Shown piece by piece: positions 22,628 through 35,390 of a stretch of 39,644 nt of DNA (its first letter is position 1; each line of letters starts with the position of its first letter). Source of the stretch: Polytrichum commune (taxonomy: Eukaryota; Streptophyta; Polytrichopsida; Polytrichales; Polytrichaceae); contig OX485807.1 in the NCBI GenBank assembly GCA_950295325.1, positions 48,908,796 to 48,948,439 of the forward strand, read 5' to 3'. The notes beneath the pieces were generated by a model that searched no databases, was not told the DNA's origin, and saw nothing but the letters and a program-made list of their open reading frames with translations. The position numbers were made by a program, and so were the translations under genes.

Positions 22628-24139
22628 AATCTGTTCTTCCATGATCATCTTGTTGAATAAGCTTATCAATAAGACTATCATCGGAGAATTGAACGCCTTG
22701 CACTTCAAACCGGTTCTCTAAAAGAACAATTTCCTTGCGGTTGTCGGTTCATTTGACCATGGGGAGGAAGCAATCATTTTCAAGCGAACTTGAACCAACA
22801 TGTGCATGGTTGAATCCATAGCGAATTAGGCAAAACGACTCCCATTCAGGTTAGCCACCACAACACTTCAATGTTTTGGAATTGAATTTAAATGTCAAGT
22901 AGGTTAGTCAACACGACACCCAATAAATGCAAGAAGAAATGGAGGGTGGTTGAATGCATGCATGTAAGAGAGCAACCTCCTTCAAGAGGACTTCTTCTTG
23001 CACGACTAGTGCACTCATAAATTTGCGCTTGAGCCATGTGACCGGGAAACATTTTACATTCGTCATGACGTGGGTTTAAGGTGTAGGTTGTAGGGTTTTG
23101 TCCCCTTTTTTTCTACTTCTTTTTGGCTTAATATTTCATGCATGGGAGAGGGGTACTAGTGCTAATTTTATGAATCAAGTTTCAAATATATGCGATGCAA
23201 CCAACCGACACTGAAATCCGAATAGAGCATTGCTACTCATTAAATACAAAATGGCTGTTGCTTTTGCTTCCCATATTTGGTTGTGGTTTCTTGGTGTTGA
23301 ACTGAAACCCTTAATTGTTGTGCTTGTTATCGTGACTAATATGTGATTACCGTATTCCTTGCCACAATTCGATTTAAGTTGCAATGAAGGGGCTTTCATA
23401 CACTAGATTGACCTTATTGTATGCCATTAGAGTTCTCCTCTAACTCAACATGACTTTTGGTCGGGGTTTGTGTTGTTTCGCATAGAACACCTTCCATGCT
23501 TGGTAAGTGTTTAGTGCATGTGTGAAGGTAATGTGGACGTTTGGACAATTGAAAGAACATTCCACATCGGTTCATTGACGGTGAAACTTGTTTCGGCATG
23601 CCATGGCGAGATACTAACATGTAGTTTGGTCCTCAATGACCTAAAATAGGTTGCTCTTCACTCAAATTCAAGACACACCTATGAACATGCACAATTGAAA
23701 AGTTGTTATTAATTACATAGGCAAAACAAGCACTTGATAATGCTCGGGGACCAACTCCGATGGAAAGTCCTATTGGGTTAAAGGATTACCTCTATTCTCC
23801 ATGCACTTATCTTCAAGCATATCGTCCCAACTTGTTCCATACTCAGTGACCTGAATTTTGATTATGTCGTGAGAGTAGCATCGCCTTCAATCCACCAAAC
23901 CGGAATGCTTTTCCCTTTGACCGCTGCAAAATTATCATCCCCTAGCAATGAAATATGAGCCAAAAACAATATGATCCAAACAACCGCCAAAGACTTCACT
24001 CTTGAAAGGTGATAAAAATTTTGAACCATAGTTTAGAGCAAGCTTGCTTCGTGAGAGCCTCTAGGGCCACTTTGAACAAGGAGCACGTTACGCATAACCT
24101 AACTCCACAATGGAGAGAAAGAAATTATCATACATGAGC
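22625..24139. other. Intergenic, no supported gene
   Basis: Short minus-strand frames at 23175-23399 and 23414-23620 show no motif. I see no clear repeat boundaries. Confidence 0.45.
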
Positions 24140-24326
24140 GTACCTATCATTCATCCGACATGAAGGCCCTGCAATAGTAATAAGCCTGGAGGTTGCTTTT
24201 TTTAGTTGATTTGACATCAGAATTAGTTTTGAACGACTCGAATTAGTCTACTGGAGGTCATTTGAGATGAATCGGCAACAAATCTGTAGGGGTCCAAAGT
24301 TCTTATATCTGATGAATGAGAGGCAC
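24140..24326 (+). mobile_element. 187-bp GTACCTCTC MITE, full copy 1
   Basis: It starts GTACCTATCATTCATCC and ends GATGAATGAGAGGCAC, giving inverted ends of about 17 bp. The interior (CTGGAGGTTGCTTTTTT, TTGACATCAGAATTAG) matches the reverse complement of 35197-35384 at nearly equal length. No coding frame is present. Confidence 0.75.
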
Positions 24327-24519
24327 GTTCATATACTATAAATCCATGTCATAATTTCATTTTAAGCTTAAGCTAGATGTGCTAATTTGATAAGTTATCA
24401 TAATCGGACACTTATATTTGTGTGGTAAGTGGTTTGGTGTGGCTCGAACGTTGGAAGCCAAAATGCCATGTGTTTAAAAGAGATTCGATTGCGGGCTCAA
24501 AAATATGATAATCATTCTA

Positions 24520-24765
24520 GGGTCAATAGTCAACTTGATGAGGGTTTGTGTATGACCATTAAATGAGCACAAGAATCTTCACTTCAATAATGAATAAGAT
24601 ACTCATATGAGCTTTGAAAATTATGAGGAAAGTGGCTACGGCCTCGAGTTGAATTTGCTAACCATCTTGTCCTACTAGTGTTTCATATCCTACGAAAAGT
24701 TGGCTACTTAGAAGAAGAAGAAGGGAAAAAAAAAAGTAAGCATATAAGACCCATTTACCTTGGCT
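24520..24765 (+). repeat. Dispersed direct repeat, copy 1 (with 38475-38715)
   Basis: Shared blocks in order are GTCAATAGTCAAC, TATGACCATT, AATGAGCACAAGAAT, TTCATATGAGCT-like, GAGGAAAGTGG, GCCTCGA, and TTTGCTAACCATCT. A weaker third copy may start near 25245. No coding frame survives in either copy. Confidence 0.65.
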
Positions 24766-24823
24766 CAAGAGTCAGTCTATTCCCTAAGGGGATGCATTTG
24801 TCCTTCACGTCAATCACCAGTTG

Positions 24824-24835
<12 letters not shown>

Positions 24836-24865
<30 letters not shown>
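24836..24865. repeat. (TC)15 microsatellite
   Basis: An uninterrupted TC run of about 30 bases. It encodes the serine-leucine tail of a spurious open frame. Confidence 0.95.
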
Positions 24866-24868
<3 letters not shown>

Positions 24869-27800
24869 AGACTATGAAGTTGAGCTACGTTAAGCATTCC
24901 TCAACTTCTACAAACCCTAAACCCCCTATTAGATTTTGAATATACATCCAAAAACAAGATAAGTTACACATTCATGAATTTGTCTTTTATACAAGACTGA
25001 AAGATCATTTCTAAACCACATGTCGGGGGTTTGGCCAACAGGTTGTGAACATTTTCTATGAAAGTTTGGCCATGCCCTTTGCCTTTCAACTTTGAGGTTT
25101 GTGGGCCTTATGTGGTCACTCTTCTTAATTGAACACCTATATATGAGTGGTGTATGGCAAGGCTTGTTATTAAGAATAGACGCCAACTAGAAGACATGTT
25201 ATAAGAAATTGGACCACGCGCTAAAAACATATCATTTATCTCAGTCTAATAGTCAAACACAATTAAGAGGGTCTATGTGATCATTTGAATAGATTGATAA
25301 TTTTCACTTTGACTTCTTATAATTTTTTATTCTCAATTATGATTGAGTCAATGACTTAAAATGACAATCTTCCAATATATCAGTCAATTACCATTGGATT
25401 AGATTGGGAATTTTCCGCATATGATGTGCCCAACTAGCTATAAGTTACGAATTCTTGCAACTCTATCATTAAGAGTTTGGCTCTACACAACTTGATCACT
25501 TAATATATAAATGTTATGTCAATAATTGATGATTTTCCATTGGTAATAAGGTTTGTGTGTGGCTTGAACTATTGCAATTGTAGATTAAGTCATTGCAGTT
25601 GTGTTGTAGTAACTAGCAATGATTGACTACAGCCTAAACTAGGGCCGCTTTACATGAGGAGTCAAGGCCTTCAAAATATGAAGTCAATTTACATGAAATA
25701 TTGACTTCGGCAAAGAAGGGAGGAAGCTCTAACATGGCCCCAAGGAAGCAAAGTGGGTGTTCATTTTGGTCTTACCCAAATGCATTTCAAAATAATTTCA
25801 GCTCATTAGAATACCAATTTGAGGGAATGGCCTTGAGTCCATCATGTAAGGCCTTGGGGTTATTTTAGTGGATTAGACCAATCGCATACAAGGATTTACG
25901 CATGTCAAAACCCCAAATTGGTCTTGTCCCATGTAAAATTGTTCTAAAGGTATGTAAGCTTTATGCAATCACTCTTCTCACATGACACCCATATTTGTTG
26001 GTATAAGGCAAGGTTTGGGAATACCATTGAAAATGGTAAATCTAGTTGTAGTATGTAAATGCAATAGTTTTGGATGTCATGTAGTATTGTTGGATATCCC
26101 ACACTTGTAGAGCTTGTAAATGTGGCGGAAAGATGTTATTTTGTGCTTTTTCAAAGCATATGTAAAGTGGAATAGAAAGTCGACTCCAAGAAGTTAGTTT
26201 CAACAGTTGAACTAAGAACAATCAATATCATTTTCAAGGTGCAATTCAAGTTTGATCAACAAAAAGCCCTGGAACGTTTCTCATGCAACTATTTAAAAAA
26301 GACATATAATACAATGAGATTGGATTGTATGCTAGAAACATATTAAACACTATAAGTGCATAGTAGTTAAAGCAATGTGGAGGACCCACGTGATTGTTGA
26401 AGAGAAAAAAAAAATGTCATTTTCACCGCTTAGTATAACATTTGTGTCTTAACTAAGATTATGAGTCTAGAAATGACAATCTTTGTTATTCACAATTGCT
26501 AACTTTATGAGAGAACCCTCACTCTATTGCATCTATCATAGAAAGTCTAATATATATCCTCCACAACTCATTTTCATAAGCCAACTCCAAATTAGATTTT
26601 CAAATTCAATTTATCAATACATCTTCAATATAGGCAAAATCCCCACCCTCGCCCCCACTTACCCTTTGGAGTTCCTATTTCTCTACCCACCACTTTGTGT
26701 ACAAGAATAGTGGGTTGAAGCATCAACCTCATGAATCGATGTCTCTTAGAACATGTACTATGATTCATCCACACTAAAATCGGGCTAGAGAATGTGTTGT
26801 GATCACTTGAGGGTAGAATTGTTGGGGGCAAGGGACCTATGCAAAACCAACATCAATAATGGTGTTTAAAAAAACCTATCCATGGGTATCAAAATTGTAA
26901 TACGATTCAAATATTGATATTTGATGGTATGTTAAGGTGAGAGAATCTTTATATGCTCCACGTGCTAGTTATAGAGTTAGTGGTGAGAACATTGACACAT
27001 GTGGCATCTGACTTGAAGTCCACATTGGTGAGTGCCAAGGTTATGGCTAGACACTTGTTAACCGCGGAGAAACTTAGGAAGATCTACAACCAATAACCCT
27101 GGAGGATCACCAATGGCACTTGAGGTCTTCAGACCATACTTTTGTGGCTGTAGTAAAGGTCAATTTTGTGGAGTGTTGCAAAGAGTTTGGATCCACCACT
27201 AGAGATCATTCCAAAAAACAAAATCCGCAACCTCTTTGCCAATTTATTTAATCGTCACCTCATGTCTAACATACATATTCAAAATTCATGCCAAAGCACT
27301 TGAGTCTAGTTTAGTGATCTTCCCCAATCACATGCCCCTAAAGGGAAGTCTATTGTCTTGGCTAGATCTGACCATCAAGCACTAGCGGTTGAAGGCATTC
27401 AGATACTAAGTGCAGTGAATGAAACTAGTGCCAATGAGAAAAAAAAACCATTTGCTCTAGTTGGGGATCCTAAATCAAAGGAAGTCAGGTGATGTTGGGG
27501 ATCTAGCATACAATCAAGGGGCATTGTGGGCAACAACAAGTGAATACGTGAGCAACCTGTATGTGCAAAATGTGGGTTGGTTTGAGAAGAGCCACCAATT
27601 GTCAAAGCTATTTAAATTCGCAATTGTTGTCTAAGCCACTAGATTAGTTGAGTGTCATTGAGTTGAAGGTTCTCCAGGATGCCCTATGTGATTCTTACTA
27701 TGATGTGAAGGTGAACTGCAAAATTGGTCTATTTGAGGAAATGCAAGAGTGCAAACTCCAGTTGTTCGTTGATTTGTTTTGGGTAGGATTTTAGGTAGAA

Positions 27801-28679
27801 GTTGTGGCAATGTTTTTGGTAGATTGCATAGTTTGAAGCAATGGGGTTGGAGTGAGAGGTAGGATTTTATGTCTTGAGCATAGAAAGCTAGATGTTGGTT
27901 TTGACCACTTGAACTTGAAGAATGACAAGTTGCTTCAAATCTAAACGTGTAACCCTTAATCAAACTTTGTGATTGGTGTTGGATGGTTGTGTGCTAATGT
28001 GGCAAGTATGTATGTGATTGTGCTTTCAAACACAAATTTTGGAAGCAATTGCATATTGTTTTATAAAAAAACAAGCATTTTATCACCATTTTCATGTGTG
28101 TATGATTTCAACAAATAGGAAGCTAAATTGTGTGCATGTTGTGTTGATGTGTGAATTATGATCTTGTATGTGTAAGTGCTAGATTTTACATGATATCAAC
28201 AAAAACTTTCATTTATAATTATATTATGCCCATGTGAAAGAAGAACAAATTCCAAGGTAACCTACCCATAGTGTCCTAAAAAATAATGAATGTTAGAAAA
28301 CTACATAATAGTAGGGTGCACAATATTAACCTTCTCCAATACAATTACCCCCCCCCCAAACAAAATAAAAATAAAAAAACGTGGTCCCACTAAACACAAA
28401 GGAAGTGACCCCCTGAGCTAGAAAATCAACAACATCGTGCAGGAATACATATAAAAGTTACAAACATTGTTGGTTTGGTATTACTTTTTTTTTAATACCA
28501 TTTAGGTTCCATGATACAAATTTCATATATTTTTGATACCCATAGGATATGGGTAGTCAACGGTATCTTTTTCTCCATATTGCTAGGTCAATATACCATG
28601 ACCTTCATACCTAGGCACAAGTCACAAGTGCCCTTGTACAATATAGTTCAAGATTGTATTGACTCAAATAATAACTTAG
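24866..28679. other. AT-rich intergenic, no supported gene
   Basis: Minus-strand frames at 24929-25186, 26625-26831, 27399-27605 and 27655-27963 have no recognisable domain. A block with GGTCACTCTTCTTAATTG at about 25110-25165 resembles blocks near 5180-5230 (inverted), 25960 and 37770. A C10 run lies at 28348-28357. Confidence 0.5.
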
Positions 28680-28865
28680 GTATACAAAGATTCACTCACC
28701 TTGACAAACCCACCGAATATCAATATTTGATTGGTGTTACGATTTTGATACCCAAAGGTAAGTTTTTCAACATTGTTATTGATGATGATTGTTAATACAT
28801 GGCATGCATTCGTCTATATACCAGCCCAACATTGGTTACAACCTCACAGGTGTTGGTGAATATTT
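28680..28865 (+). repeat. Dispersed direct repeat, copy 1 (with 34980-35150)
   Basis: Blocks TTCACTCACCTTGACA, ATATTTG, TTGATACCCA, GGTAAGTT, CATTGTTATTGATG and TATATACCAG recur in order near 34987-35125. In this copy an open frame (28511-28795) crosses the repeat. In the other copy the frame is broken, so I do not call it a gene. Confidence 0.6.
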
Positions 28866-29032
28866 AATACCTTATTAGTTTAAGCACTTTGCTTACCAAA
28901 ATTCAATATATATTTATGCCATATTGTTTTAATAGTTTCCAACCTGCCACATGGTGACATGTGGCACCCTCACTTCATTAGATCAAAGATCTATTTATGC
29001 TGGAAATTGTAAAATTGTACTACATTGTTTAC

Positions 29033-29454
29033 GGTATTTAGTGTCACATGCGCACCAATGCCACTTACCCTATTTTTTAGCATGTTTAATAGTGTTATGA
29101 GGTTTATACCTATGTTACACACTGGTCTGCAAGTTGACTCAAGTGTACACAAATGACACTTGACATTAATATGCTCAAAGATATCTTCCTCTTGCACACT
29201 AGAATATAAACACATGACACTTGCCATTAGTATGCTCAATAATATATTCTACTTACATACTGAAACACAAATCTATCATCTCAAGCATCCCAATATGCTA
29301 CACTAAATGCCATAATATACATAATGTTTTACTTTAAAAAGTTGCTTATATTTGACGAATAGTATCATATTGATAATTAACAGGCATGACACTTTGAGAC
29401 CTCTAAGCATCTAACTTGGACCCTTTGCAAATAGTGTACATGACGCTAAATACC
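29033..29454. mobile_element. TIR element with GGTATTTAG(Y)GTCA ends
   Basis: GGTATTTAGTGTCA at 29033-29046 is inverted at 29441-29454 (TGACGCTAAATACC) with one mismatch. The body is AT-rich and includes a two-copy tandem repeat of about 63 bp with ACACTTG, CCATTAG-like and TATGCTCAA blocks (about 29146-29268). No coding frame is present. The left terminal 14-mer also occurs at 9319-9332. Confidence 0.55.
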
Positions 29455-29742
29455 CATAAAACGGTCTACTATAATATGGACATTTGGGGTGATCCAATTA
29501 CTAGAGGATGAATGTACATGGCGACCAGATGAGGAAAGGGGATGAATGAAATTTGGGATTACCCTTGTATGTTCAACTAATTAAGCCGGACTCTGCGTCC
29601 AACGGTTCACAACAGTGACCGCTGGTCGCCTCGGCCCTTGTGCCCTTCCCTTTCTTTCAATTTATTTTACTCATTTTCCATTCCTTTGTTCTTATCTTCA
29701 TGATTCAATGGTGGGAAAAATGGCCAGGGCTACACTAATTAT

Positions 29743-29907
29743 GGTACTTTAGTGTCACTCAGAATTTAATTTTTTATTGAGTATATATATATATATATAT
29801 ATATTCTATGATATTTGAATCTAAATTAATTAACTTCATTCAATAGAAGCAATCTTTTAATAAGAAGTTATAGTATTGCAAAGTTATAATAATAAGTGAC
29901 ACCAAAT
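29743..29907. mobile_element. Small MITE with TTTAGTGTCAC ends and an AT microsatellite
   Basis: The left side reads ACTTTAGTGTCACT (about 29747-29759) and the right side AAGTGACACCAAAT (about 29893-29906), an imperfect inverted pair. A (TA)12 run occupies 29782-29805. The ends resemble those at 29033-29454, so both may belong to one family. Confidence 0.45.
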
Positions 29908-32557
29908 CTCTTAAACAATGTAGATGTTTTGTTCTTTAAGTTGGGTTTGAACTAATGTTAACTAACCTTAAAACGTAGTCAAATGTGAATTTCAATATAG
30001 CATCTCAAAGCTCGAGCTCAGTCTTGTGGGTTCCAATTGGAATGAATTAGGCACAAACATGTGCCATGATAGGTTTTCAGTAGATTTCTTTTACTTCAAT
30101 AAGGTTTGTGGGTTTCAACTCAATTAGGAAAAAATATATAGCCCTTGCCGCCCAAAAAAACTCAATATGAACTCAATATACGATAAATTCAAATGAATCG
30201 GAGATGAATAGCATGCTAATAATGATGTTATTCACGAAGATTGGGTTGAGCATCAGGCCATTGAGAAATGTCTCAACTTCACTTACACACTAAGGTGTCA
30301 AATATGAAGGATGGGAATTGTTACTTATGATATCTTATCCGTCCATCTAAAAATATATCCCCTATAAGTTGGTGGTTAATGCAAAGTAATCATGGTCCCA
30401 TATGTGCTCACTATACTAATCAAGGTCTTTGAAGCTAATTATGGCATCAAAACAAAATCTTATAGCAACCTAAGTACCCTTCCATATTACATACATTGAA
30501 GTTACAATGCTTATTTGTAAAATAAATGAGAGGTACGCTTATATTCAAGTAATTCCCTATTCTTGTGGAATACATGTACCCAATAGGTAGGTTAGATATC
30601 TAAACACATGCCATGAGCATGAAATGCATCAACTACTCTTTGCTCCTATACATGATGTACATGTTATTCAATAAAATGCAGCTATGGATATGGAACCTTC
30701 CACCTAAACCTTGATCCAGCCCCCCCCCCCCCAAGTGAATCAAGTAATAAGACCTATACTTACGCAAGTCACATCCACCCATGAAGAGACACAAGGCAAA
30801 CCCTTGAATTACCACAAGCCCTAAAGGTAGAAACCGACACCCATACTTGGAACTTCATCCTTTCAATGAAGTAAGTCTCCATGTCAATTGTTTAAGCAAT
30901 CATCATCTTACATAGCATTATGCAACCTCTCATTGTTGCTCCTTTTCTACAAGGGAAGCACATAATAAAAGACCATGTGCATCAAAGTGTATTCCCTCCA
31001 TGAGACATGATTAACAAACATGGCTAGCATATGCCCTAGAGATAATGGGTTGCCGTGTGGGACCCTCAATGGTGGCGCAAATGACTCGTAAAATATAAAT
31101 ACAAATATGATAGTTTTAGTAACCCGTATTCAGCTAGTTGTTGGTTATAATGGCATGACGTGAACATTTCACACTGAGTGTTGTTCATTCTATAAAGGAA
31201 GCCCATACTAAATCAGGAATAATGCCTAGCTGATTCTTGGTCCCACGGTGCATCGGCTTAACAATCGAGCAATGTTACGTAAAACACCAAACGAACCAAC
31301 AAACTCTTTAAGAGCAACATAAAGAAACCTCGTCTTACCCTATTCGTCATAGACAACTCTCTATTTCAACTTCATTTGTGCTGGAATGCAGTCTCCACGC
31401 ATGATAGAAGCGACTTCAGCGAACGTAAGCATGACACATAACAAAAGTTGGGTGAGGAGAGAAATAATCGTTTCACGTCGGAATAGAGAGCCCTCTACGG
31501 TGGCTCGTTCTCACACTCTCTCTCTCTCTCTACCATGTTTGGCAACGTGCCATAAGTCAATGTATACATAAACAACACACTAAGCAAGTTTGAAACAATC
31601 GACCTTGTTGCGTGGACGCGTCACAAAAGCGTACCCACATCATAAAGTGTGGTGTTGCTTGTGAGGGGGCCACCAAGCTCGTGAATGTTGTTAAGAAGTC
31701 CCACTTGCCACCTGATTGCAACAATGGCAGCCGAGCTCGATCCCACTCATACGGTGTAAGCTATGTACTTAGATATATATATATCTATCTTATATATACA
31801 AACAACAAAATGGGCACACATGATGCGGCAATGGCCACTTCTTTAAGTGCTTCTATTGAACAAGCAAGCAAACCCCCAAGTGTCCGTGTGAATTTATTCC
31901 AAGCAAAACTTCAAGCAAAGTGCAAATAATTGTCGTGGGCATTTAAGGCTCGCCATCCCCCCCCCCCCCCGGGCGAGGGCGGCGGTCCCATCTTCCTCTT
32001 GGGATGCGTCTTGGGAATCTAAGTTTAAGTTGGGGTGACTCCACCTCCGCTCTTTGTTTTTTTGTGTGGGTTTGTTGCTCTTGAGAGTGCAAAACGGCCT
32101 CTAAACGTGGTCCTTTTGGTAAGCTTTGGAGCTTTGTCAACTTTTTGCGTCGTGGTTCTTTGTCCATTTCTTTGTAAAGAGCGGCCAAAAGGTGCGAAGA
32201 CGGACTTTGAGGGTTGATTTTATTGTGTTTTAATGAGTGTGAGGTTTTTATGAGGAGTGTGTAATCAAGTCTTGAGTAATCGGTAGAAGGCGTTGTGGTT
32301 ATATTTGGGTTGGTCACGGTTTGTCACAACTTCATCAACTCTTGGAGTTTAGAGCACATGCATATGATTGAATGGAAATGCCTCTAAGTAATATAGTGTA
32401 AGGTCATTGTGGCGGCTAAGAAGTTGCCTTACAAGGTAAAGCATGTCAAAACCTTCACCCTATCGAGGACCAACAACCCAAAATCTTGCAGAGTGAGCAC
32501 ATAATAAAATTTTGAGAATGTTCACCACTTAACCCTTGAATGCTCACCAGCCACCGA
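29908..32557. other. Intergenic with poly-C tracts, no supported gene
   Basis: Runs of 13 C at 30720-30732 and 14 C at 31957-31970 stand out, and a short CT run lies near 31516-31532. Open frames at 31386-31571, 31612-31929 and 31943-32317 lack recognisable motifs. Confidence 0.5.
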
Positions 32558-32788
32558 GGTTTACACTACGGTCAAGGCTTCTCCGGTGGAGAACTACAAC
32601 CATGAATGAAAAAAATGGACATGACTGACCAACATGGCGACACTTTTTGTTAGCGGAGCACTTCGAAGGTCAAGTTTCTTGAGCAACCCTCAAAGAAGAA
32701 ACTTGACCACTGGAGAACTCCAAGGTAAGACTTATCTTGAGCTGAAATTCTTAACCGACCGGTGCACTTCTCCACCGTAGTGTAAACC
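32558..32788. mobile_element. 231-bp MITE with GGTTTACACTACGGT ends
   Basis: Perfect 15-bp inverted repeats lie at 32558-32572 and 32774-32788. Next to each is a CTTCTCC block in inverted or similar order. The centre has a 13-bp perfect hairpin (GGTCAAGTTTCTT at 32668-32680 and AAGAAACTTGACC at 32696-32708, 15-nt loop). No coding frame and no certain target duplication are visible. Confidence 0.75.
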
Positions 32789-33134
32789 GGCCCTTTAGTT
32801 TGGAATTATCCATTGAAGTATCATCCATCCATGAGGATAGCCGTCGGTGCTAAACTTGATGGATGGATGAGATTGCACGATGATGTATATATATATTCAA
32901 AGGTACGATCCTGTTCTCAATTTCTGACTGGCGGTTGCCTGCAAAAGCCTATTTGGAAATTGGTTTTGACAGGGATGTGCATGTACTGTAAAGTGCACAC
33001 AGTTCAATTTAACTATGATATGGAGCCCTACTATGATTATATAAGTAATTAACTATGATAAGTAAGTACAGTGATTATCTCAGTTAGTGCGTAGTACTAT
33101 TTGGGATTAAGCAATGCCCTGACATCTTACTCAG
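32789..33134. other. Spacer, no gene
   Basis: No coding signal is recognisable. GATGGATGGATG-like runs and short AT repeats are the only pattern. Confidence 0.4.
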
Positions 33135-33210
33135 GGCCACTTCACACACGAGCCAAGAGCCGTGACCATGAAATTGTGAGAGCCCAAAAGAAAAGTGTCC
33201 AAAGACTCCG
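33135..33210 (+). mobile_element. ~500-bp TIR family, copy C (one terminus only)
   Basis: GGCCACTTCACACACGAG, then CCAAGAGCCGTGACCATG and AATTGTGAGAGCCCAAAAG, match the right end of copy B (reverse complement) almost base for base. Similarity ends near 33210, so this is a terminal fragment. Confidence 0.8.
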
Positions 33211-34979
33211 ATTTAATAACTCCGTGACCACACTCCGATTTAGTAACACACACTAATTGGGATAGTCAGTACAGTTTGAACAACTACCGTAGCACCATAG
33301 CTGGTTCGTGCACCTCGAAACGAATATTTTTTTCCTTTTGAAAAATAAGGGTCGGCAACTAAAAATATAATTTATGAAATTTCATCAGTCCTCTTATTTT
33401 AAAAAAAATAGTTCATTTTCTTGGTAAGGTCCAGTAATATTGGAAGTTTTGTATTTCATTCATTCATGGCAGTTTCTTGGCCTTAAAGCTAAGTATCCAC
33501 CTTAACCTTACTTAGTGTGGCTCTTGTTTGTCTTTGCACAACGTATGTGTTAGGTCTTTTGTATGTATTTGCACTTTGACATGTGTGAGAAGAGTGTTAG
33601 AAATGGCAACAAAACAACGATGGGTTGATTTTGCTTTTATCCCTACTAGCAAGGATGAGAGGGAGATGGATATCAAAAGAGAGTTTGCCGCTTTGAGTGA
33701 GCAAGGCGCCGAGCCATTAATGCGTTAGCATGCAACCTCTTATGGTGCGTTGACATGGTTGGAGCTTAGAAGAGTCCAAAATTTCTATTCATTAGTTTTT
33801 TTTCCTAATATTGATTTTCGCTCATTCGTTTGATTGGGTTCATAATTTCTAATTTTTTTCGGTTTTTTATTTGGGAATTACTTTTGCACAAACCAGCTAT
33901 GGTGCTACGGTATTCAAATACTTATACTTCTTGCATTTTAAGGCAGTGTGCGGGGATAATTTTGGGCATAATCGGTCAAAATCCCAATGTTTCCAAATCC
34001 AACTAGTTACGTGTTGTGTTTTTTTGTTTTTCTTTATTATTGTGAAGTATATTCCATATATTCCTCTTAAATGATTAGTTGTTTCTCAATCTCAACCAAT
34101 TCATATGTAACTAGAGGTCAGTTCTCCCCATACATTAATTTACGGTTTCACAAAGGTGCATTGGGACAATTTCATGTCATGGGTGCACCGATATTAATGC
34201 ATTACACACGTAATACACTTACATAACATTATTAAGCCTGCACTAATTGTGTGAATTAGCCTTGCTATATGGGGATGGTAAACCCTAGTCACCGCACAAC
34301 AACATTGATTCATGGCCCTAATCCCAACATGGGTTCCCATAAGGTAGTGCTAATGGCCGCAGTTACCTGCCCAACAAAGTGGGTCCTAAGCAACAATATT
34401 GTCATAATATCTTATTATAAATTTCCAAAAACATCAATATTACTAGCCATGGGTTCAATGCGGCATAATGAAGAGTTTGCATGCTAAGTACCGTTTATTT
34501 TTGTGAGGAACCCCCAACATCAAAGGAGCATTGTGCACATTCAATTCCGGGCCTTTATGAAGCAAGAGTCAATTGTTGAGAAATGTTATTTTTTTTTATT
34601 TCATTTCACAAATAAGATTTTCTTCAAGTAGCCCTAACCCTTCTACACTACTATGCTCAATTAGGTTAACCTCGGAAACATTTTGACTCGTTACCCATGC
34701 AATTTACGTTAGGTCAAAACGAGATCACAAAAAATTATAATTTTGTAAGCAATGAATTCATGTACTTTTTTCACCAAGGTAACAATTTTTTTGAAAATTT
34801 TTAAAAAAGATCACGGGTAAAGAGTCAACCTAATTGCACATATCAATGCCAATTACTTATGAATGAAAGAACAACTAAACATTTCAAAGTAACATTATCT
34901 CAAGGGTGTAAAGTTTTGTGACACCTAACAAGGAGGGGAGGGGGGTGTTGTGAACCACAATCCATAGCGAGGACACCCT
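33211..34979. other. AT-rich intergenic, no supported gene
   Basis: A plus-strand frame at 33528-33728 ends in a hydrophilic 41-residue part (MATKQRWVDFAF onward) that could be a degraded fragment. It has no motif I can name. Confidence 0.45.
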
Positions 34980-35150
34980 GACATGGATTCTCTCACTTTG
35001 ACACATCCAATAAATATAAATATTTGGCTCGTATTACAATGTTGATACCCATGGGTAAGTTCTTTGATATCATTGTTGATGTCGATTGTTGATTCTATGC
35101 ATTAACATATATACCAGTCGTAGTATTGGTTGGTTCCATAATAAGTTGGT
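34980..35150 (+). repeat. Dispersed direct repeat, copy 2 (with 28680-28865)
   Basis: It shares CTCACTTTGACA, TGATACCCATGGGTAAG, TTGTTGATG and TATATACCAG with the 28.7-kb copy in the same order. The reading frame is interrupted. Confidence 0.6.
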
Positions 35151-35196
35151 AGATTGCACAAATAAGGGGGGAGGGCGGGGATCATCATATACAAAT

Positions 35197-35384
35197 GTAC
35201 CTCTCATCCATCCCAAATAAAATCTTGACCCCTTGTAGAATGATCATATACGATCTCAAACGACCTTAAGTAGACTGATTCATGGCTTTTTACAACTAAT
35301 TCCGATGTCAAATGAACTCATAAAAAAGTAACCTCCAGACTTCATACTTTTTTAGGGATTTTATGTTGGATGAATGAGAGGTAT
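35197..35384 (-). mobile_element. 187-bp GTACCTCTC MITE, full copy 2
   Basis: GTACCTCTCATCCATCC at the left and GGATGAATGAGAGGTA at the right are inverted. The body is the reverse complement of the copy at 24140-24326 with moderate divergence. It lies only 6 bp from the next TIR element. Confidence 0.78.
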
Positions 35385-35390
35385 GCTCAA

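Noticed and set aside
24836-24865. CT and GA tracts as possible regulatory GAGA elements
   Set aside because: They are not close to any supported gene start and look like ordinary microsatellites.
28511-28795. 95-codon plus-strand open frame
   Set aside because: Part of it is a dispersed repeat whose second copy at 35 kb has a broken frame; no domain is recognisable.
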